64,000 nt of DNA, from assembly GCF_905147365.1 (NCBI RefSeq), contig NC_056419.1, forward strand, positions 7,501 to 71,500, written 5' to 3'. The position numbers and the translations under genes are program-made. The stretch is from Aricia agestis. Taxonomy: Eukaryota; Arthropoda; Insecta; Lepidoptera; Lycaenidae. Below are positions 38,601-47,833 of this stretch, piece after piece; the first letter of the stretch is position 1, and the number at the start of each line of letters is the position of its first letter. Under the pieces are notes generated by a model. It worked only from the letters and a program-made list of their open reading frames with translations, was not told where the DNA came from and made no database searches.

Positions 38601-38713
38601 GGCTCGGCGATCACACCGACGTCGATCGACCTCTTCAGTACCTCCTGAGACCACAGATCTTGCGCCTGAGCGCTGTGGTTCAGGTTCCCCTGCAAGAACC
38701 TTAGAGGAGCCGT
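35666..38713 (-). CDS. T11 ORF2: endonuclease/reverse transcriptase with altered C terminus
   Basis: About 1015 residues from the ACG overlapping the ORF1 stop. No AUG lies near the start (the QGNLNH segment begins with a TTG-derived leucine). All endonuclease (AEPYR, GDFNAKS, SDHLYIGF) and RT motifs (SLDITNAFNTLPW, GVPQGSSLGP, YADD) and the zinc motif CHHCDCDRDTAEHTVSAC are present. Compared with T17, four bases are missing near 35712, so the last ~50 residues (KEEAERVRELEALDP block) are replaced by a short new tail. The effect on activity is unknown. Confidence 0.9.
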   Translation of the reverse strand, partial: TAPLRFLQGNLNHSAQAQDLWSQEVLKRSIDVGVIAEPYRILPRGDWLGDADSTVALVFGPKIVPPSSRSTTRGHGFVVADLGALTVVGVYFSPNRPIAEFGAFLLRLTTFVSGATNPVVVAGDFNAKSTRWGSPAADTRGRAMADWLATTGLVVANRGAVSTCVRWQGESIVDLTLVSPSIARRMSGWRVLEEVETLSDHLYIGFDIASTSEAGRRIPPGGGPRWSLRGLDRDLLEEAAIVASMSPLPSEDVEECAEWLNEAARNICDASMPRAGPVVPRRQTYWWRPELKQLRLECVAARRRFQRYRRRRNRVEAEEEAIHDGYRSARHALREAIKVAKKEAWEEFLNTLEQDPWGKPYKWVRQKLRPAAPPLTQHMEPDLRRSVLSALFPSRAEWSPPSMRPPSAESDDEEEDVPPVTPEELAAAVHKMSLKNRAPGLDGVPGRVWVLAIKHLEAQVLEVFTKCLVQGRVPRRWKSGKLVLLRKDGRPEDQPSAYRPIVLIDEICKTLERVIAGRLNRHLEGAGPNLSDAQFGFRSRRSTIDAVARVRQISEEEISRGGVVLVVSLDITNAFNTLPWETIKEGLRYHRVPRYLRRTISNYLSERSVEYPTEEGWEDLEVDCGVPQGSSLGPGLWDIGYDYVLRGANLPGVELVAYADDTAVVCRAKSHREAKILATAAVAQVVRRIQALGLTVALNKSEALLFHGPRNAPPPDLEVIVSGTRIKIAPTMTYLGLVLDSRWSFKEHFRRLSEKVKKSAGALASLLPNLGGPSLACRRLYMGVVRSMAMYGAPIWAENLLPENRLALGRLQRVMATRAIRGYRTISRDAACLLAGSVPWDLDALALADVYWRGAEVRAGGSNPLPDAVRRWRDRAREVTIELWEERLLEPQVSVALVLAMRPVLREWLTRKHGALSFRLTQVLTGHGCFGRYLCEIANREESTRCHHCDCDRDTAEHTVSACPSWTGQRAALTAAIGFDLSLPALVRAMVGSEPGWTAVTSAKMSSPRRRRPSV

Positions 38714-41046
38714 TATTGAGCGTCCATAGGTGCCGCTCCCGCTCCTGAGGCTGCCGTAGATGGTGTGGCAGCCTTGGGTGGCTGACTCTTTTTGGAGCCC
38801 TTTCCATTCTTCTGCGGTATCTTGCAGGGTTTGCTCCCCACGATATGGTCCGCCTTCCTCCCATTAGCCGCGCACACCGCGCAGTGGGGAGGGTTTCCGC
38901 ACTCCTTGATTGCGTGGCCAGCCTGGCCACAGCGGAAACAGAGGTCTCCGCGGTCTGTCTCAGAGGGGCACGTCGCCCGCGTATGTCCTGCTTCGTGGCA
39001 CCGGTAACACCTCATGATGCGCGCCGACAAGAGTGTCACGCGCACCACGGTCCATCCGACATAAAGTTTGGCGTTCGGTGCTGTCACTGATTTGGCGGCC
39101 TCGACCGGGCACCTTACCCAGGCCGCGCCGCGTCCACTCCGGTCTACCCGGATTTCGCCAACCTTAACGTCGTCGACCGCGCAGCCACCGCATCTTGCGA
39201 CGGCCGCGGCGATTTCTGCCGCAGAGGCGGAGTCGTCCAGGCCTGTTATCCGCAGCTCGGCGCACTTTTGCGGCCGAGAAATGCGGACATCCGTCTCCCC
39301 GAGGGCCTCCTTCAGCTTGCCCGCAAGAGTATCGGCCTTTTCTTTGCTGGCCGTCCCGGGTATCTCGTACATGCGAGCCCCGGTAACGGCCCGCTTAAAC
39401 TTGAGATGAGGGATCTCAAGAGCAACCAGATCAAGATGTTGCTTAGCCCTCTCCATGACGTCCTTATACGTCACGCCTCTCTTTTCTGCCTCTGGCTGCA
39501 GTGTAATCACCACCGCCGCAGATTTGGGAGCGCGGAGGCTTCCTTTCTTCTTCTTTCTTTTCTTCTTTGGCACTTCCCTCCTTCCTTCCTTTTTCCGTGC
39601 CTTTTCACCTCGCTTGACCACTTCCGACCATTGTTCGATCGGATTTGGTCCCTTCGCAGTCATAGTTGGGGCATTGTCACATCTAGCGGCTGCCGCTTCT
39701 ATGGCTGCGGCCGACTTTTTGACTCTCTTTTTCTTTTGTTTCAGAGCCGGTCCGGGATTGAGCGGAGGCAACAGAGTCGACACCGCGGGCTCCGGCTCAG
39801 GAGTCTTCTCTTTTGCCTTCGACGCTGATGGTGTTGCATCTCGGGCTTCGTCGCGCTTCCGATCTGTAGCTAAAGGAGGCCTCATCCGTGGCTCCGGTAA
39901 GAGGCGGGCCTCGAGCCCCTCTATCCGCGCGTTAATCCGGGCACTGGTCACAGCGACCGCCTCGCGCACCGCTCGCTGTAGGAGCTCTTCCACATCCAGC
40001 CCCTTGCTGACGGGAGCGGGTTGTGGTAGGGCATTAGCAAGTTTGCGCTTTACCGCCTCCAGCTCCATCTTCATGTCAGCGAGCTTCTTGGAGAGGCGCG
40101 CGTTTGCCGCCTCCAGAGCTCTTCTTTCGTCTGACGCCGTTCGATTGATGATGACCGCGAACGCCTCCTGTAATGCCTGAGTTGCCTTATTTAGAGCCGC
40201 GACAGAAGTCCCTTTGAGGTTCTTTGACTTCTTGGCAACGTTTGTGATGGCCGCTAAGCTCTCGGAGACCACCGCTCCTACCGAGGCCGCCGTCGCTTCC
40301 CTGTCCACTGCTAAAGTCTTGTCCGAGTTTTCAGAGGATTCCGACAGCCGGTGCAACCGTTGCAGCGGAATCCTCTTAGCCGACTCAAATATGTCACGCT
40401 CAACTTCAACCTCCATGGCTCTGACCTGCTCGTCATTGAGGTCCTTTTTGGCCTTGGCCCAACCGATGTACTTCCCGGAGGTCGGTGGTCTCCCTCTGCC
40501 ACGTTTTGAGGAGGTCTTCGTGATCGCTCCTTTGTCCTTCTCTGGACTGTCCTCCAACTCGCTACCGCGCCTCTTGCGTCGAAAGCGGTCCCTTGTTTCA
40601 TCCTTGTTCTGAGAGGCAGCAGACTCACTACCGCTCTCGTCACTTCCACTTCCGGGTTTATAAAACAAACCAGTGGACACAGGCGTAATCGCACGCGATC
40701 CACACTCTCCCTCACTCGCTGTGGTCAAAGCCAAATCGGACACGGGCGTTGTCACCCGCGATCCACTTTTCAGATCCGGTATTCGCTCCAGCTGCACAAC
40801 CGGTGTTCGGGTCGTGTGCCTGGAGCCTTCCCCTTCGCTAGCCGTTAACATTGCAGCCATTCCGTCGTGCTTATCAGTAACCAATATCGTGCCAAAGTCA
40901 TCGTTCGTCTCTCTCCTCCTCTCCTCTATTGCAGCGGTGGCGCCCCCCGTATACGTGGGCCAGACCCCCTCCTCTGAGGGGGTGCGGGATTCTCCAACTA
41001 GGTTGGTACCCGCCCGGGGAATATTTTTCACGTTGCAACTATCCAT
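38713..41046 (-). CDS. T11 ORF1: Gag-like protein
   Basis: 777 residues starting MDSCNVKNIPRAG. N terminus related to T8/T16, remainder to T1. AT-hook-like motif is RGRGRPPTSGKYIG. LLPEPRMRPPLATD ends the coiled-coil region. A lysine-rich linker, RRM-like part, and knuckles CYRCHEAGHTRATC, CFRCGQAGHAIKEC and CAVC...H...C follow. Ends PMDAQ with TAACG at the junction. Confidence 0.9.
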   Translation of the reverse strand: MDSCNVKNIPRAGTNLVGESRTPSEEGVWPTYTGGATAAIEERRRETNDDFGTILVTDKHDGMAAMLTASEGEGSRHTTRTPVVQLERIPDLKSGSRVTTPVSDLALTTASEGECGSRAITPVSTGLFYKPGSGSDESGSESAASQNKDETRDRFRRKRRGSELEDSPEKDKGAITKTSSKRGRGRPPTSGKYIGWAKAKKDLNDEQVRAMEVEVERDIFESAKRIPLQRLHRLSESSENSDKTLAVDREATAASVGAVVSESLAAITNVAKKSKNLKGTSVAALNKATQALQEAFAVIINRTASDERRALEAANARLSKKLADMKMELEAVKRKLANALPQPAPVSKGLDVEELLQRAVREAVAVTSARINARIEGLEARLLPEPRMRPPLATDRKRDEARDATPSASKAKEKTPEPEPAVSTLLPPLNPGPALKQKKKRVKKSAAAIEAAAARCDNAPTMTAKGPNPIEQWSEVVKRGEKARKKEGRREVPKKKRKKKKGSLRAPKSAAVVITLQPEAEKRGVTYKDVMERAKQHLDLVALEIPHLKFKRAVTGARMYEIPGTASKEKADTLAGKLKEALGETDVRISRPQKCAELRITGLDDSASAAEIAAAVARCGGCAVDDVKVGEIRVDRSGRGAAWVRCPVEAAKSVTAPNAKLYVGWTVVRVTLLSARIMRCYRCHEAGHTRATCPSETDRGDLCFRCGQAGHAIKECGNPPHCAVCAANGRKADHIVGSKPCKIPQKNGKGSKKSQPPKAATPSTAASGAGAAPMDAQ
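40964..40983 (-). ncRNA. T11 ORF1 5'-proximal hairpin
   Basis: ACCCCCUC-AGAG-GAGGGGGU, as in T8. Confidence 0.66.
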
Positions 41047-41330
41047 ATTTGATCAATTGGGGGTGAGTCTGCCCCACGTCCTCAATGCGTAGTCACCGAC
41101 TCGCCATGCACCCCGTCACCGGACGTTACCAGCTTAGGGTTCGGGACCCACGGGCCCATCCATCACTCAAGCACACACGGAATTACACACACAAACAGAC
41201 AATAATGTATAGAAGAGTGTAACTAAAAATTAAGGATAGTGAAGAAAAGGTGGTGAGATACAGCATAAATAAAACAAAACAGAAACCAAAGAAGAGTATG
41301 CTACCACAAAGAAGAGAAAGATAGTGAAAG

Positions 41331-41431
41331 ACCGGCGTTCAGCCATCCTGAGTGCCTCACCCCGTGTAAAGGGCGGAGCGGCGCACCCAGGCGCCCAGGG
41401 ACACGAACGTGGACGGACCGGTATCGCCCCC
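41331..41431 (-). ncRNA. T11 HDV-like ribozyme
   Basis: Same variant as T1, with P2' GCCGGU and P4 UGC/GCA pairing. Confidence 0.72.
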
Positions 41432-41443
41432 AACCTAACCTAA

Positions 41444-41445
<2 letters not shown>
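41432..41445. repeat. Telomeric spacer T11/T12, 14 bp
   Basis: Perfect units; 5x2+4. Confidence 0.93.
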
Positions 41446-41492
<47 letters not shown>

Positions 41493-41493
<1 letters not shown>

Positions 41494-41799
41494 AGGAGGG
41501 GAAATACGTTACGTATCCCCCGCCCCCTCGGGGGAAGGGACGGGGGTATGTGGGACTCCCTACACGAGGTTTACCCACTAAAACCCCCCCATGCCCTCCT
41601 TCAGGCCATCGTGGGGCGCGGGCACTTAGCTGGACTTCCGCACCCAACACGGCCGTTCGCCGCATCCGGCACTACTCCACTGCGGCGGCTGGTGTTCTGC
41701 CGCCACCTTTCTTCTCCGAGAGCTCCCCGGGCATCTAGGGAGCTTTCTTCTCGGGGCCCTTCGCGCGGACGGTGATCCCCCGATCAACCGCCCACGGGC
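41493..41799 (-). promoter_or_regulatory. T12 3' UTR with terminal RNA fold
   Basis: Terminal fold at 41493-41590; bulged hairpin at 41716-41754. Confidence 0.68.
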
Positions 41800-44307
41800 C
41801 TATGGCTCCACCTCCATGGCGGGCTGGGGCTGACTAACCCCAGCACCGCCGGCTCCAGGCTCTTTTGGCCGAGCCTTGTCGGAGGGAGCTCCGCGTCTTT
41901 TCCGGCGCTTGGTGCTGGGGAGCGGCTTCGCTGTGACGCAGCCGCTACTACCCAGCACGTGGTCCTTCTCCTTGCCGAGTGCCTCACAGAGGAAGCAGTT
42001 TGGATGCTTCTCCCGGCACTCGGCTGCCTTGTGCTCCGGCTTCCCACAGCGGAAACAGTTCCGGCTGCGATCCACCGGGCATTGGCATGTCGTCGCCAGG
42101 TGGCCGGTGTCGAGGCATCGGTAACACCGCTTGGGCCTCGCGGCCAGCAGTGTCACCTTAGCCGACACCCAGCCCACTTGCAGCCGCTTCAAGCTGATGA
42201 GCTTTTTGGCGGCCGCAACGGGGACGCTCAGCCAGACAGAGCCGTCGCCCCACCTTCCTTTCCTTATTGGGCCCGACCTGATGGAGTTGGCCGGGCACCC
42301 ACCTTCTCTAGACACCGCCTCGATGACCTCGGCTGTCGTAGCTGAGTCGTCCAGCCCGGCGATACGCATTTCCACGCATTTCGCCGGGCGTCCGACTTTT
42401 ACAACGTCAGGGTCGAGAACTTCCCTCAGCTTCTCAGCGAGGGAGTCCGCCTTTTCTTGGGCGCCCTCACCAGGAATGGTGAGGACGCGCGCACCGGTCT
42501 GAGCTAAACGGAAGCGGAGCTGGAGCTTTTGGATGTCCAGCTCTGCCAGTCCGCTGGTCGTCACCGCGTTCTTAGCCTTTAAAAGGACGTCACTGTATTT
42601 GACGCCCTTCTCCGCGGCGTTCGCCCCCAACGTGAGAGTGATCGCCGCGGTGGCTGGAGCACGGAGCTTGGCCTTCCTCTTCTTCTTTCTTGGGGCGGCT
42701 TTAGCTGGAGTAGCCACCCCTTTCTTCTTCTGCCTGCGCGGGCCAACTGTGGTCCACGGGGCCTCAACGGGAAGGGCGTTGGTGTTCTGCCCCCCCTTTG
42801 CCGCCTCTTGAGCGGCCATTGATGGCCGCTTCTTCTTCTTCTTCCTTTTGGACTTTGTAGCCCCCTTCTCTGCAGGCGCAGCCGGCGGCTGTAAAGGGAC
42901 CGCCGCGCTGCCTGCCGAACTCTCGTCCGGTGCCTTGGCCGTTGCCGACTTCTTCGGCTTCGGCGTCTTCTTGGAAGCCGCTGTTGGTGGGGCGCCGGAT
43001 GATGGACCAGCACCGTCCGCCGCCAGCGGCGGTCTTCTCCGAGGCTCGGGCAAGAGCCTATCTTCCAGGCCGGCGAGCCGTGCATTCAGCATGTTGCCGA
43101 AGGTCTCGATATTGGAGCGCGAGACCTCCGACAACATCCTCTGCAGATCGTCAGGTGCGGGCCCAGTCACGCGACGCCGCAGGTCCTCTAGCTCCCGACG
43201 CATCGCATTGACTTGGCGCAGGAGGCGATCGTTCTGCTCCTCCAGTGCCCGTATTTCAGCCGTTTGACCGCGGCCCCTCATCTCCGTGACGGCCGCTTTT
43301 ATGGATGCGACCGCCTCCTTGAGGGCCCGCTGGTACGTGCCCTTCAAGTTGGAGGACCTTGTAGCGACCATCGTCACCATTTCCAAGGCCCTCTCTACGC
43401 TACCCGCCAGGGCCGCGCTCGTCTGCTCCGTGTCTTCTGCAGTCGGGGCTGGGCTTGCGCGAAGGGAGGCTCGCGCCTCTCTCGCCTCCCGCTCCTCCCG
43501 CGCCGCCCGGGCTACCTCTTCGACTTTCGCCCTGAATGCAGCCCGGCGTTCTTCCTCCTTTTCCCGCCTTAGGTCCTCTTGGGCCTTAGCTAGGCCGACG
43601 TATTGGCCGGTCGTTGGTGGCCGGCCACGTCCCTTCTTAGCCTTGGGCACCGCTCCTCTACCAAGGGGCGGCGCCTTGTCATCTTCCGGGATTCGCCGTT
43701 TGCGGCGTGTCCTGTCCGGGTCTGTGGGCAAGCCCTCGGAGTCCATCGACACGTCGGATGTCATGTCGTCGGAGTCCAAGGGCCAGTCCTCACTGTCGTC
43801 TCCGGTATCGTCTCGTCCTTGGGGAGGCGGTAGGGAGAATTCACGCATCACGTCGCGCAGAACGACGCGAGGCGAGCGCGTCAACTCCCTACGTTCCTCT
43901 TCGTCATGTCCGGTAGGAGTAGGAGCGCGGGGCTGCGTCCCGAGAACATCCCGGTACTGCAGCACAGGCGGCAGGTCGGGTAAGTCCCGGATTGGACAGC
44001 CCCGCTCCTTCTTTCTTTGAGCCAGTCTTTTCACCCGCTCTACGCCGTTAGGCTGGTAGACGGAGAAATCCACGTCTTCGTCCGTAATTGTGTCCGCCGC
44101 CGGCGCGGTTAGGTGCGCCGGTTTCGGACATTCGCGCGTTGTCGCGCCTTCTCCTTCTTTCGCCGTTGCAACGGCCCCCTTACCCTCACACGCAGTTGGT
44201 GCCGCCCCCGTATACGTGCGGCAGACTCCCGGCGAACCGGGAGTGCGGGATTCTCCAGTGGAACTGGTACCCGCCCGGGGAGTATTTTCCAATTTGCGTT
44301 TCTCCAT
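41800..44307 (-). CDS. T12 ORF1: Gag-like protein, type B
   Basis: 835 residues starting MEKRKLENTPRAG. ITDEDVDFSVYQPNGVER, QRKKERGCPIRD, RGRGRPPTTGQYVGLAKAQ, charged helix, RSNIETFGNMLNARLAGLEDR, lysine-rich linker and three knuckles, with CFRCGKPEHKAAEC carrying E for G before the histidine. The segment before the RRM-like part (KGVKYSDVLLKAKNAV) is shared with T15 but differs from T6/T7, so type B has two sublineages. Confidence 0.9.
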   Translation of the reverse strand: MEKRKLENTPRAGTSSTGESRTPGSPGVCRTYTGAAPTACEGKGAVATAKEGEGATTRECPKPAHLTAPAADTITDEDVDFSVYQPNGVERVKRLAQRKKERGCPIRDLPDLPPVLQYRDVLGTQPRAPTPTGHDEEERRELTRSPRVVLRDVMREFSLPPPQGRDDTGDDSEDWPLDSDDMTSDVSMDSEGLPTDPDRTRRKRRIPEDDKAPPLGRGAVPKAKKGRGRPPTTGQYVGLAKAQEDLRREKEEERRAAFRAKVEEVARAAREEREAREARASLRASPAPTAEDTEQTSAALAGSVERALEMVTMVATRSSNLKGTYQRALKEAVASIKAAVTEMRGRGQTAEIRALEEQNDRLLRQVNAMRRELEDLRRRVTGPAPDDLQRMLSEVSRSNIETFGNMLNARLAGLEDRLLPEPRRRPPLAADGAGPSSGAPPTAASKKTPKPKKSATAKAPDESSAGSAAVPLQPPAAPAEKGATKSKRKKKKKRPSMAAQEAAKGGQNTNALPVEAPWTTVGPRRQKKKGVATPAKAAPRKKKRKAKLRAPATAAITLTLGANAAEKGVKYSDVLLKAKNAVTTSGLAELDIQKLQLRFRLAQTGARVLTIPGEGAQEKADSLAEKLREVLDPDVVKVGRPAKCVEMRIAGLDDSATTAEVIEAVSREGGCPANSIRSGPIRKGRWGDGSVWLSVPVAAAKKLISLKRLQVGWVSAKVTLLAARPKRCYRCLDTGHLATTCQCPVDRSRNCFRCGKPEHKAAECREKHPNCFLCEALGKEKDHVLGSSGCVTAKPLPSTKRRKRRGAPSDKARPKEPGAGGAGVSQPQPAMEVEP
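44225..44244 (-). ncRNA. T12 ORF1 5'-proximal hairpin with UUCG loop
   Basis: ACUCCCGG-UUCG-CCGGGAGU, eight perfect pairs. Confidence 0.68.
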
Positions 44308-44588
44308 ATTGTGATCTTTAGAGGGAGATTCTGCCCTGGTGCCCTTGCGACGTAAGCCACCTGCTCGCCATGCATCCCAAGGCCGAGCACCACAAACCGG
44401 GGATTAGGGACCCACGGGTCCATCCATCTCACAAACACACACACATATAGACGTAGAAACACACGCTGATGTAGAGAAGAGTTAACCAAAATAAGAAGAA
44501 TAGGGTAGAAAAGGTGATGAAAAGATAGACAAAATAAAATAAACAAGAAACGAAGAGTAAACTATAAAAAGAGAGAAAGACAGGAAAG

Positions 44589-44689
44589 ACCGGCGTTCAG
44601 CCATCCTGGATACGTCACTCCGTGTAAAGGGCGGGGTGGCGTACCCAGGCGCCCAGGGACACGAACGTGGACGGACCGGTATCGCCCCC
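44589..44689 (-). ncRNA. T12 HDV-like ribozyme
   Basis: P1 and J4/2 invariant, P4 as T6, P2' as T1 (GCCGGU). Confidence 0.72.
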
Positions 44690-44711
44690 AACCTAACCTA
44701 ACCTAACCTAA

Positions 44712-44713
<2 letters not shown>
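44690..44713. repeat. Telomeric spacer T12/T13, 24 bp
   Basis: Perfect units; same length as the T6/T7 spacer but without the TTGGG variant. Confidence 0.95.
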
Positions 44714-44748
<35 letters not shown>

Positions 44749-44749
<1 letters not shown>

Positions 44750-45056
44750 AGGAGGGGAAATACGTTACGTATCCCCCACCCCTTCGGGGGAAGGGGCGGG
44801 GGTATGTGGGACTCCCTACACGAGGTTTACCCACTAAAACCCCCCCATGCCCTCCTTCCGGCCATCGTGGGGCGCGGGCACTAATTATAGACTTCCGCAC
44901 CCCACACGGCCGTTCGCCGCATCCGGCCCTACTCCGTTGCGGCGGCTGGTGTTCTGCCGCCGCCTTTCTTCACCGAGAGCTCCCCGGGCATCTAGGGAGC
45001 TTTCTTCTCGGAGCCCTTCGTGCGGGCGGCGATCCCCCGATCAACCGCCCACGGGC
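44749..45056 (-). promoter_or_regulatory. T13 3' UTR with terminal RNA fold
   Basis: Terminal fold at 44749-44846; bulged hairpin at 44973-45011. Confidence 0.68.
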
Positions 45057-47573
45057 TTATGGCTCCACCTCCATGGCGGGCTGGGGCTGACTAACCCCAG
45101 CGTCGCCGGCTCCAGGCTCTTTCGGCCGAGCCTTATCGGAGGGAGCTCCTCGTCTCTTCCGGCGCTTGGTGCTGGGGAGCGGCTTCTTTACTGTGATGCA
45201 GCCGCTGCTACCCAGCACGTGGTCTTTCTCCTTGCCGAGTGCCTCGCAGAAGAAGCAGTTGGGTTGCTTCTCCCGGCACTCGGCGGCCTTGTGCCCCGGC
45301 TTCCCACAGCGGAAGCAGTTCCGGCTGCGGTCCACCGGGCACTGGCATGTCGTCGCCAGGTGGCCGGTGTCAAGGCATCGGTAACACCGCTTAGGCCTCG
45401 CGGCCAGCAGTGTCACCTTCGCCGAGACCCAGCCCACTCGCAGCCGCCCCAAGCTGAGCAGCTTTTTGGCTGCCGCGACGGGGACGCTCAGCCAAAGCGA
45501 GCCGTCGCCCCACCTTCCTTTCATTATGGGGCCCGACCTAATTGAAGTTGTCGGGCATCCCCCTTCTCTGACGACCGCCTCGATGACGTCGGCGGTCGTT
45601 GCCGAGTCGTCCAGCCCGGCGATGCGCATCTCTACGCATTTCGCCGGGCGGCCGATCTTGACCACCTCCGGATCCAACACCTCCCGCATTTTTGCGGCCA
45701 GTACATCCGCCTTCTCTTGTGCGCCCTCGCCAGGGATGGTGAGAACGCGAGCGCCGGTCTGTGCCTGCCGGAAGCGAAACCCGACTCTGTTGATGCCGAG
45801 TTCCTGCACTGCCCCACCGACCGCGTCCTTCGCCTTCAGCAGCACGTCCTTGTACGTGACCCCCTTCTCCGCAGCACTCGCCTTCAGTGTGACGGTGATT
45901 GCCGCGGTGTTGGGGGCACGGAGCTTGGCCTTCTTCTTCTTCCTAGGGGCGGCTTTAGATGGAGTAGCCGCCCCTTTCTTCTCCTTGGGCCTGCGCGGAC
46001 CGACGGTGGTCCACGGGGCCTCGGCGGGAGGGGCGTTGGTGTTCTGCCCCCCCTTTGCCGCCTCCTGAGCGGCCATAGATGGCCGCTTCTTTTTCTTCTT
46101 CTTGGGCCTCTCAGCCCTCTTCTCTGCAGTTGCGGCGGGTGGCTGTATAGGAGCCACCACGCCACCTGTCGAATCCTCGTCCGGTGTTTTTGCCGTCGCC
46201 GTCTTCTTAGGCTTCGGCGCCTTCTTCTTTGGAGCTGCTGGTGGTGGGGCGCCGGGGGGTTGCCCAACGCTGTCCGCAGCCAGCGGCGGTCTCCTTCGGG
46301 GCTCCGGGAGGAGCCTGTCCTCCAGGCCGGCAATTCTTGCGTTTAGCATGTTGCCGAAGGTCTCAATGTTGGAACGTGAGACCTCCGACAACATCTTTTG
46401 CAGGTCTTCGGCTGCAGGACCAGTGACGCGACGGCGGAGCTCTTCTAACTCCCGACGCATCGCGTTCACTTGGCGCAGAAGGCGGTCGTTCTGCGCCTCC
46501 AGTGCCCGCATCTCCTCGTTTTGTCCGCGACCCCTAATCTCGGTGACGGCCGCCCTGATTGACGCGACCGCCTCCTTGAGGGCCCGCTGGTATGTCCCTT
46601 TTAGATTTGAGGACCTTGTGGCGACCATCGTCACCATCTCCAAGGCCCTCTCTACGCTGCCCTCTAGGGCCGCGCTGGTCTCCTCCGATGTCTCCTCGGC
46701 TGGGGCAGGGCTTGAGCGAGTGGAGGCTCGCGCCTCCCTCGCTTCTCGCGCCTCCCGCGCCGCCCGGGCCACCTCTTCCACCTTCGCCCTGAAGATAGCC
46801 CGGCGTTCCTCCTCCTTTTCCCGTTTAAGGTCCGCTTGGGCCTTAGCGAGACCGACGTATTGGCCGGTGGTTGGTGGCCGGCCACGTCCTTTCTTAGCCT
46901 TGGGCACCGCTCCTCTGCCAGGGGGCGGCGCCTCGTCCTCGTCCGAGATTCGCCGTTTGCGGCGTGTCTTATCCGGGTCTGTGGGCAAGCCCTCGGAGTC
47001 CATCGACACGTCAGATGTCATGTCGTCGGAGTCCAAGGGCCAGTCCTCACTGTCATAGCCGGTGATGTCACTTCCTTGGGGAGGCGGCAGGGAGAATTCG
47101 CGCATCACGTCGCGCAGAACTACGCGAGGTGAGCGCGTCAGGTCCCCACCGACCTCTTTGTCTCGTCCGGTTGGCAGCGCAGAAGGCGTCCGGGGTGACG
47201 ACATTTTGACGTCCCGCCAACGCAACACCTCTGGCAGATCGGCGTCGCGTACTGGGCAGTTCCGCTCCTTTTTGCGCTGCATAAGTCGCTTTATCCGGTC
47301 TATAGCATTAGGCTGCGGACCGGAAAAGTCAACGTCTTCATCGGTTATTGCTCCCGCCTCCGACGCGGTTAGGTGCGCCGGATTCGGGTTCGCGCTTATC
47401 TTCGCGCCCTCTCCACTACTCGCCGCCGCAGCGGCCCCCTCATCCCTCATCGCACTAGTTGGCCCCTCCGTATACACGGGCCGGCCACCGTCCGAGGACG
47501 GCGCATGGGATTCCCCGACTCCTGAGGAGCCGAGACCCACCCGGAGAATACTTTTACTTGTACGATCTGCCAT
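45057..47573 (-). CDS. T13 ORF1: Gag-like protein, type B (same as T7)
   Basis: 838 residues from the ATG at 47573; the predicted protein matches T7 throughout. The motifs are those given for T7: ITDEDVDFSGPQPNAIDR, RGRGRPPTTGQYVG, RSNIETFGNMLNAR and knuckles CYRCLDTGHLATTC and CFRCGKPGHKAAEC. An ATG six codons upstream (47591) is also in frame. Identity over the whole unit implies very recent copying, so the gene was probably intact and usable when it moved. Confidence 0.9.
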   Translation of the reverse strand: MADRTSKSILRVGLGSSGVGESHAPSSDGGRPVYTEGPTSAMRDEGAAAAASSGEGAKISANPNPAHLTASEAGAITDEDVDFSGPQPNAIDRIKRLMQRKKERNCPVRDADLPEVLRWRDVKMSSPRTPSALPTGRDKEVGGDLTRSPRVVLRDVMREFSLPPPQGSDITGYDSEDWPLDSDDMTSDVSMDSEGLPTDPDKTRRKRRISDEDEAPPPGRGAVPKAKKGRGRPPTTGQYVGLAKAQADLKREKEEERRAIFRAKVEEVARAAREAREAREARASTRSSPAPAEETSEETSAALEGSVERALEMVTMVATRSSNLKGTYQRALKEAVASIRAAVTEIRGRGQNEEMRALEAQNDRLLRQVNAMRRELEELRRRVTGPAAEDLQKMLSEVSRSNIETFGNMLNARIAGLEDRLLPEPRRRPPLAADSVGQPPGAPPPAAPKKKAPKPKKTATAKTPDEDSTGGVVAPIQPPAATAEKRAERPKKKKKKRPSMAAQEAAKGGQNTNAPPAEAPWTTVGPRRPKEKKGAATPSKAAPRKKKKAKLRAPNTAAITVTLKASAAEKGVTYKDVLLKAKDAVGGAVQELGINRVGFRFRQAQTGARVLTIPGEGAQEKADVLAAKMREVLDPEVVKIGRPAKCVEMRIAGLDDSATTADVIEAVVREGGCPTTSIRSGPIMKGRWGDGSLWLSVPVAAAKKLLSLGRLRVGWVSAKVTLLAARPKRCYRCLDTGHLATTCQCPVDRSRNCFRCGKPGHKAAECREKQPNCFFCEALGKEKDHVLGSSGCITVKKPLPSTKRRKRRGAPSDKARPKEPGAGDAGVSQPQPAMEVEP
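47487..47502 (-). ncRNA. T13 ORF1 5'-proximal hairpin with CUCG loop
   Basis: Same as T7. Confidence 0.62.
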
Positions 47574-47668
47574 GACTCTACGCTCCGACACCCCGGGTCG
47601 CGGGCCCTTTCGTCACACTGTGGGCGCAGCCAAACATACAAGACCAAACACGCACACAAACACACGCC

Positions 47669-47770
47669 ATACCGGCGTTCAGCCACCCCTCCCGTGTCAC
47701 CGCGAAAACGCTCACGATGGCACGGGGGAGGTGCCCAGGGACACGACGTGGACGGACCGGTATCGCCCCC
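47669..47770 (-). ncRNA. T13 HDV-like ribozyme, second P4 class
   Basis: Same as T7. Confidence 0.7.
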
Positions 47771-47777
47771 AACCTAA

Positions 47778-47779
<2 letters not shown>
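47771..47779. repeat. Telomeric spacer T13/T14, 9 bp
   Basis: AACCTAACC. Confidence 0.9.

Positions 47780-47832
<53 letters not shown>

Positions 47833-47833
<1 letters not shown>

Larger units (their letters stand above)
35174..41431 (-). mobile_element. T11: full-length two-ORF element
   Basis: About 6.26 kb with a 19-nt poly(A), the shortest in the window. The 5' end is intact, with a long-class leader (41047-41330) and no gene in it. ORF2 has a 3'-terminal frameshift. Nearly identical to T1 from the ORF2 region to late ORF1, then increasingly different toward the 5' end. Confidence 0.94.
41446..44689 (-). mobile_element. T12: full-length ORF1-only element, Gag type B
   Basis: About 3.24 kb with a 47-nt poly(A), one ORF, a long-class leader (44308-44588, no gene) and an intact 5' end. 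Confidence 0.94.
44714..47770 (-). mobile_element. T13: full-length ORF1-only element, twin of T7
   Basis: 35-nt poly(A), then 3,022 bp matching T7 at a constant offset of 22,909 with no difference seen. Tail length and 5' spacer (9 versus 79 bp) differ from T7. Confidence 0.95.
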
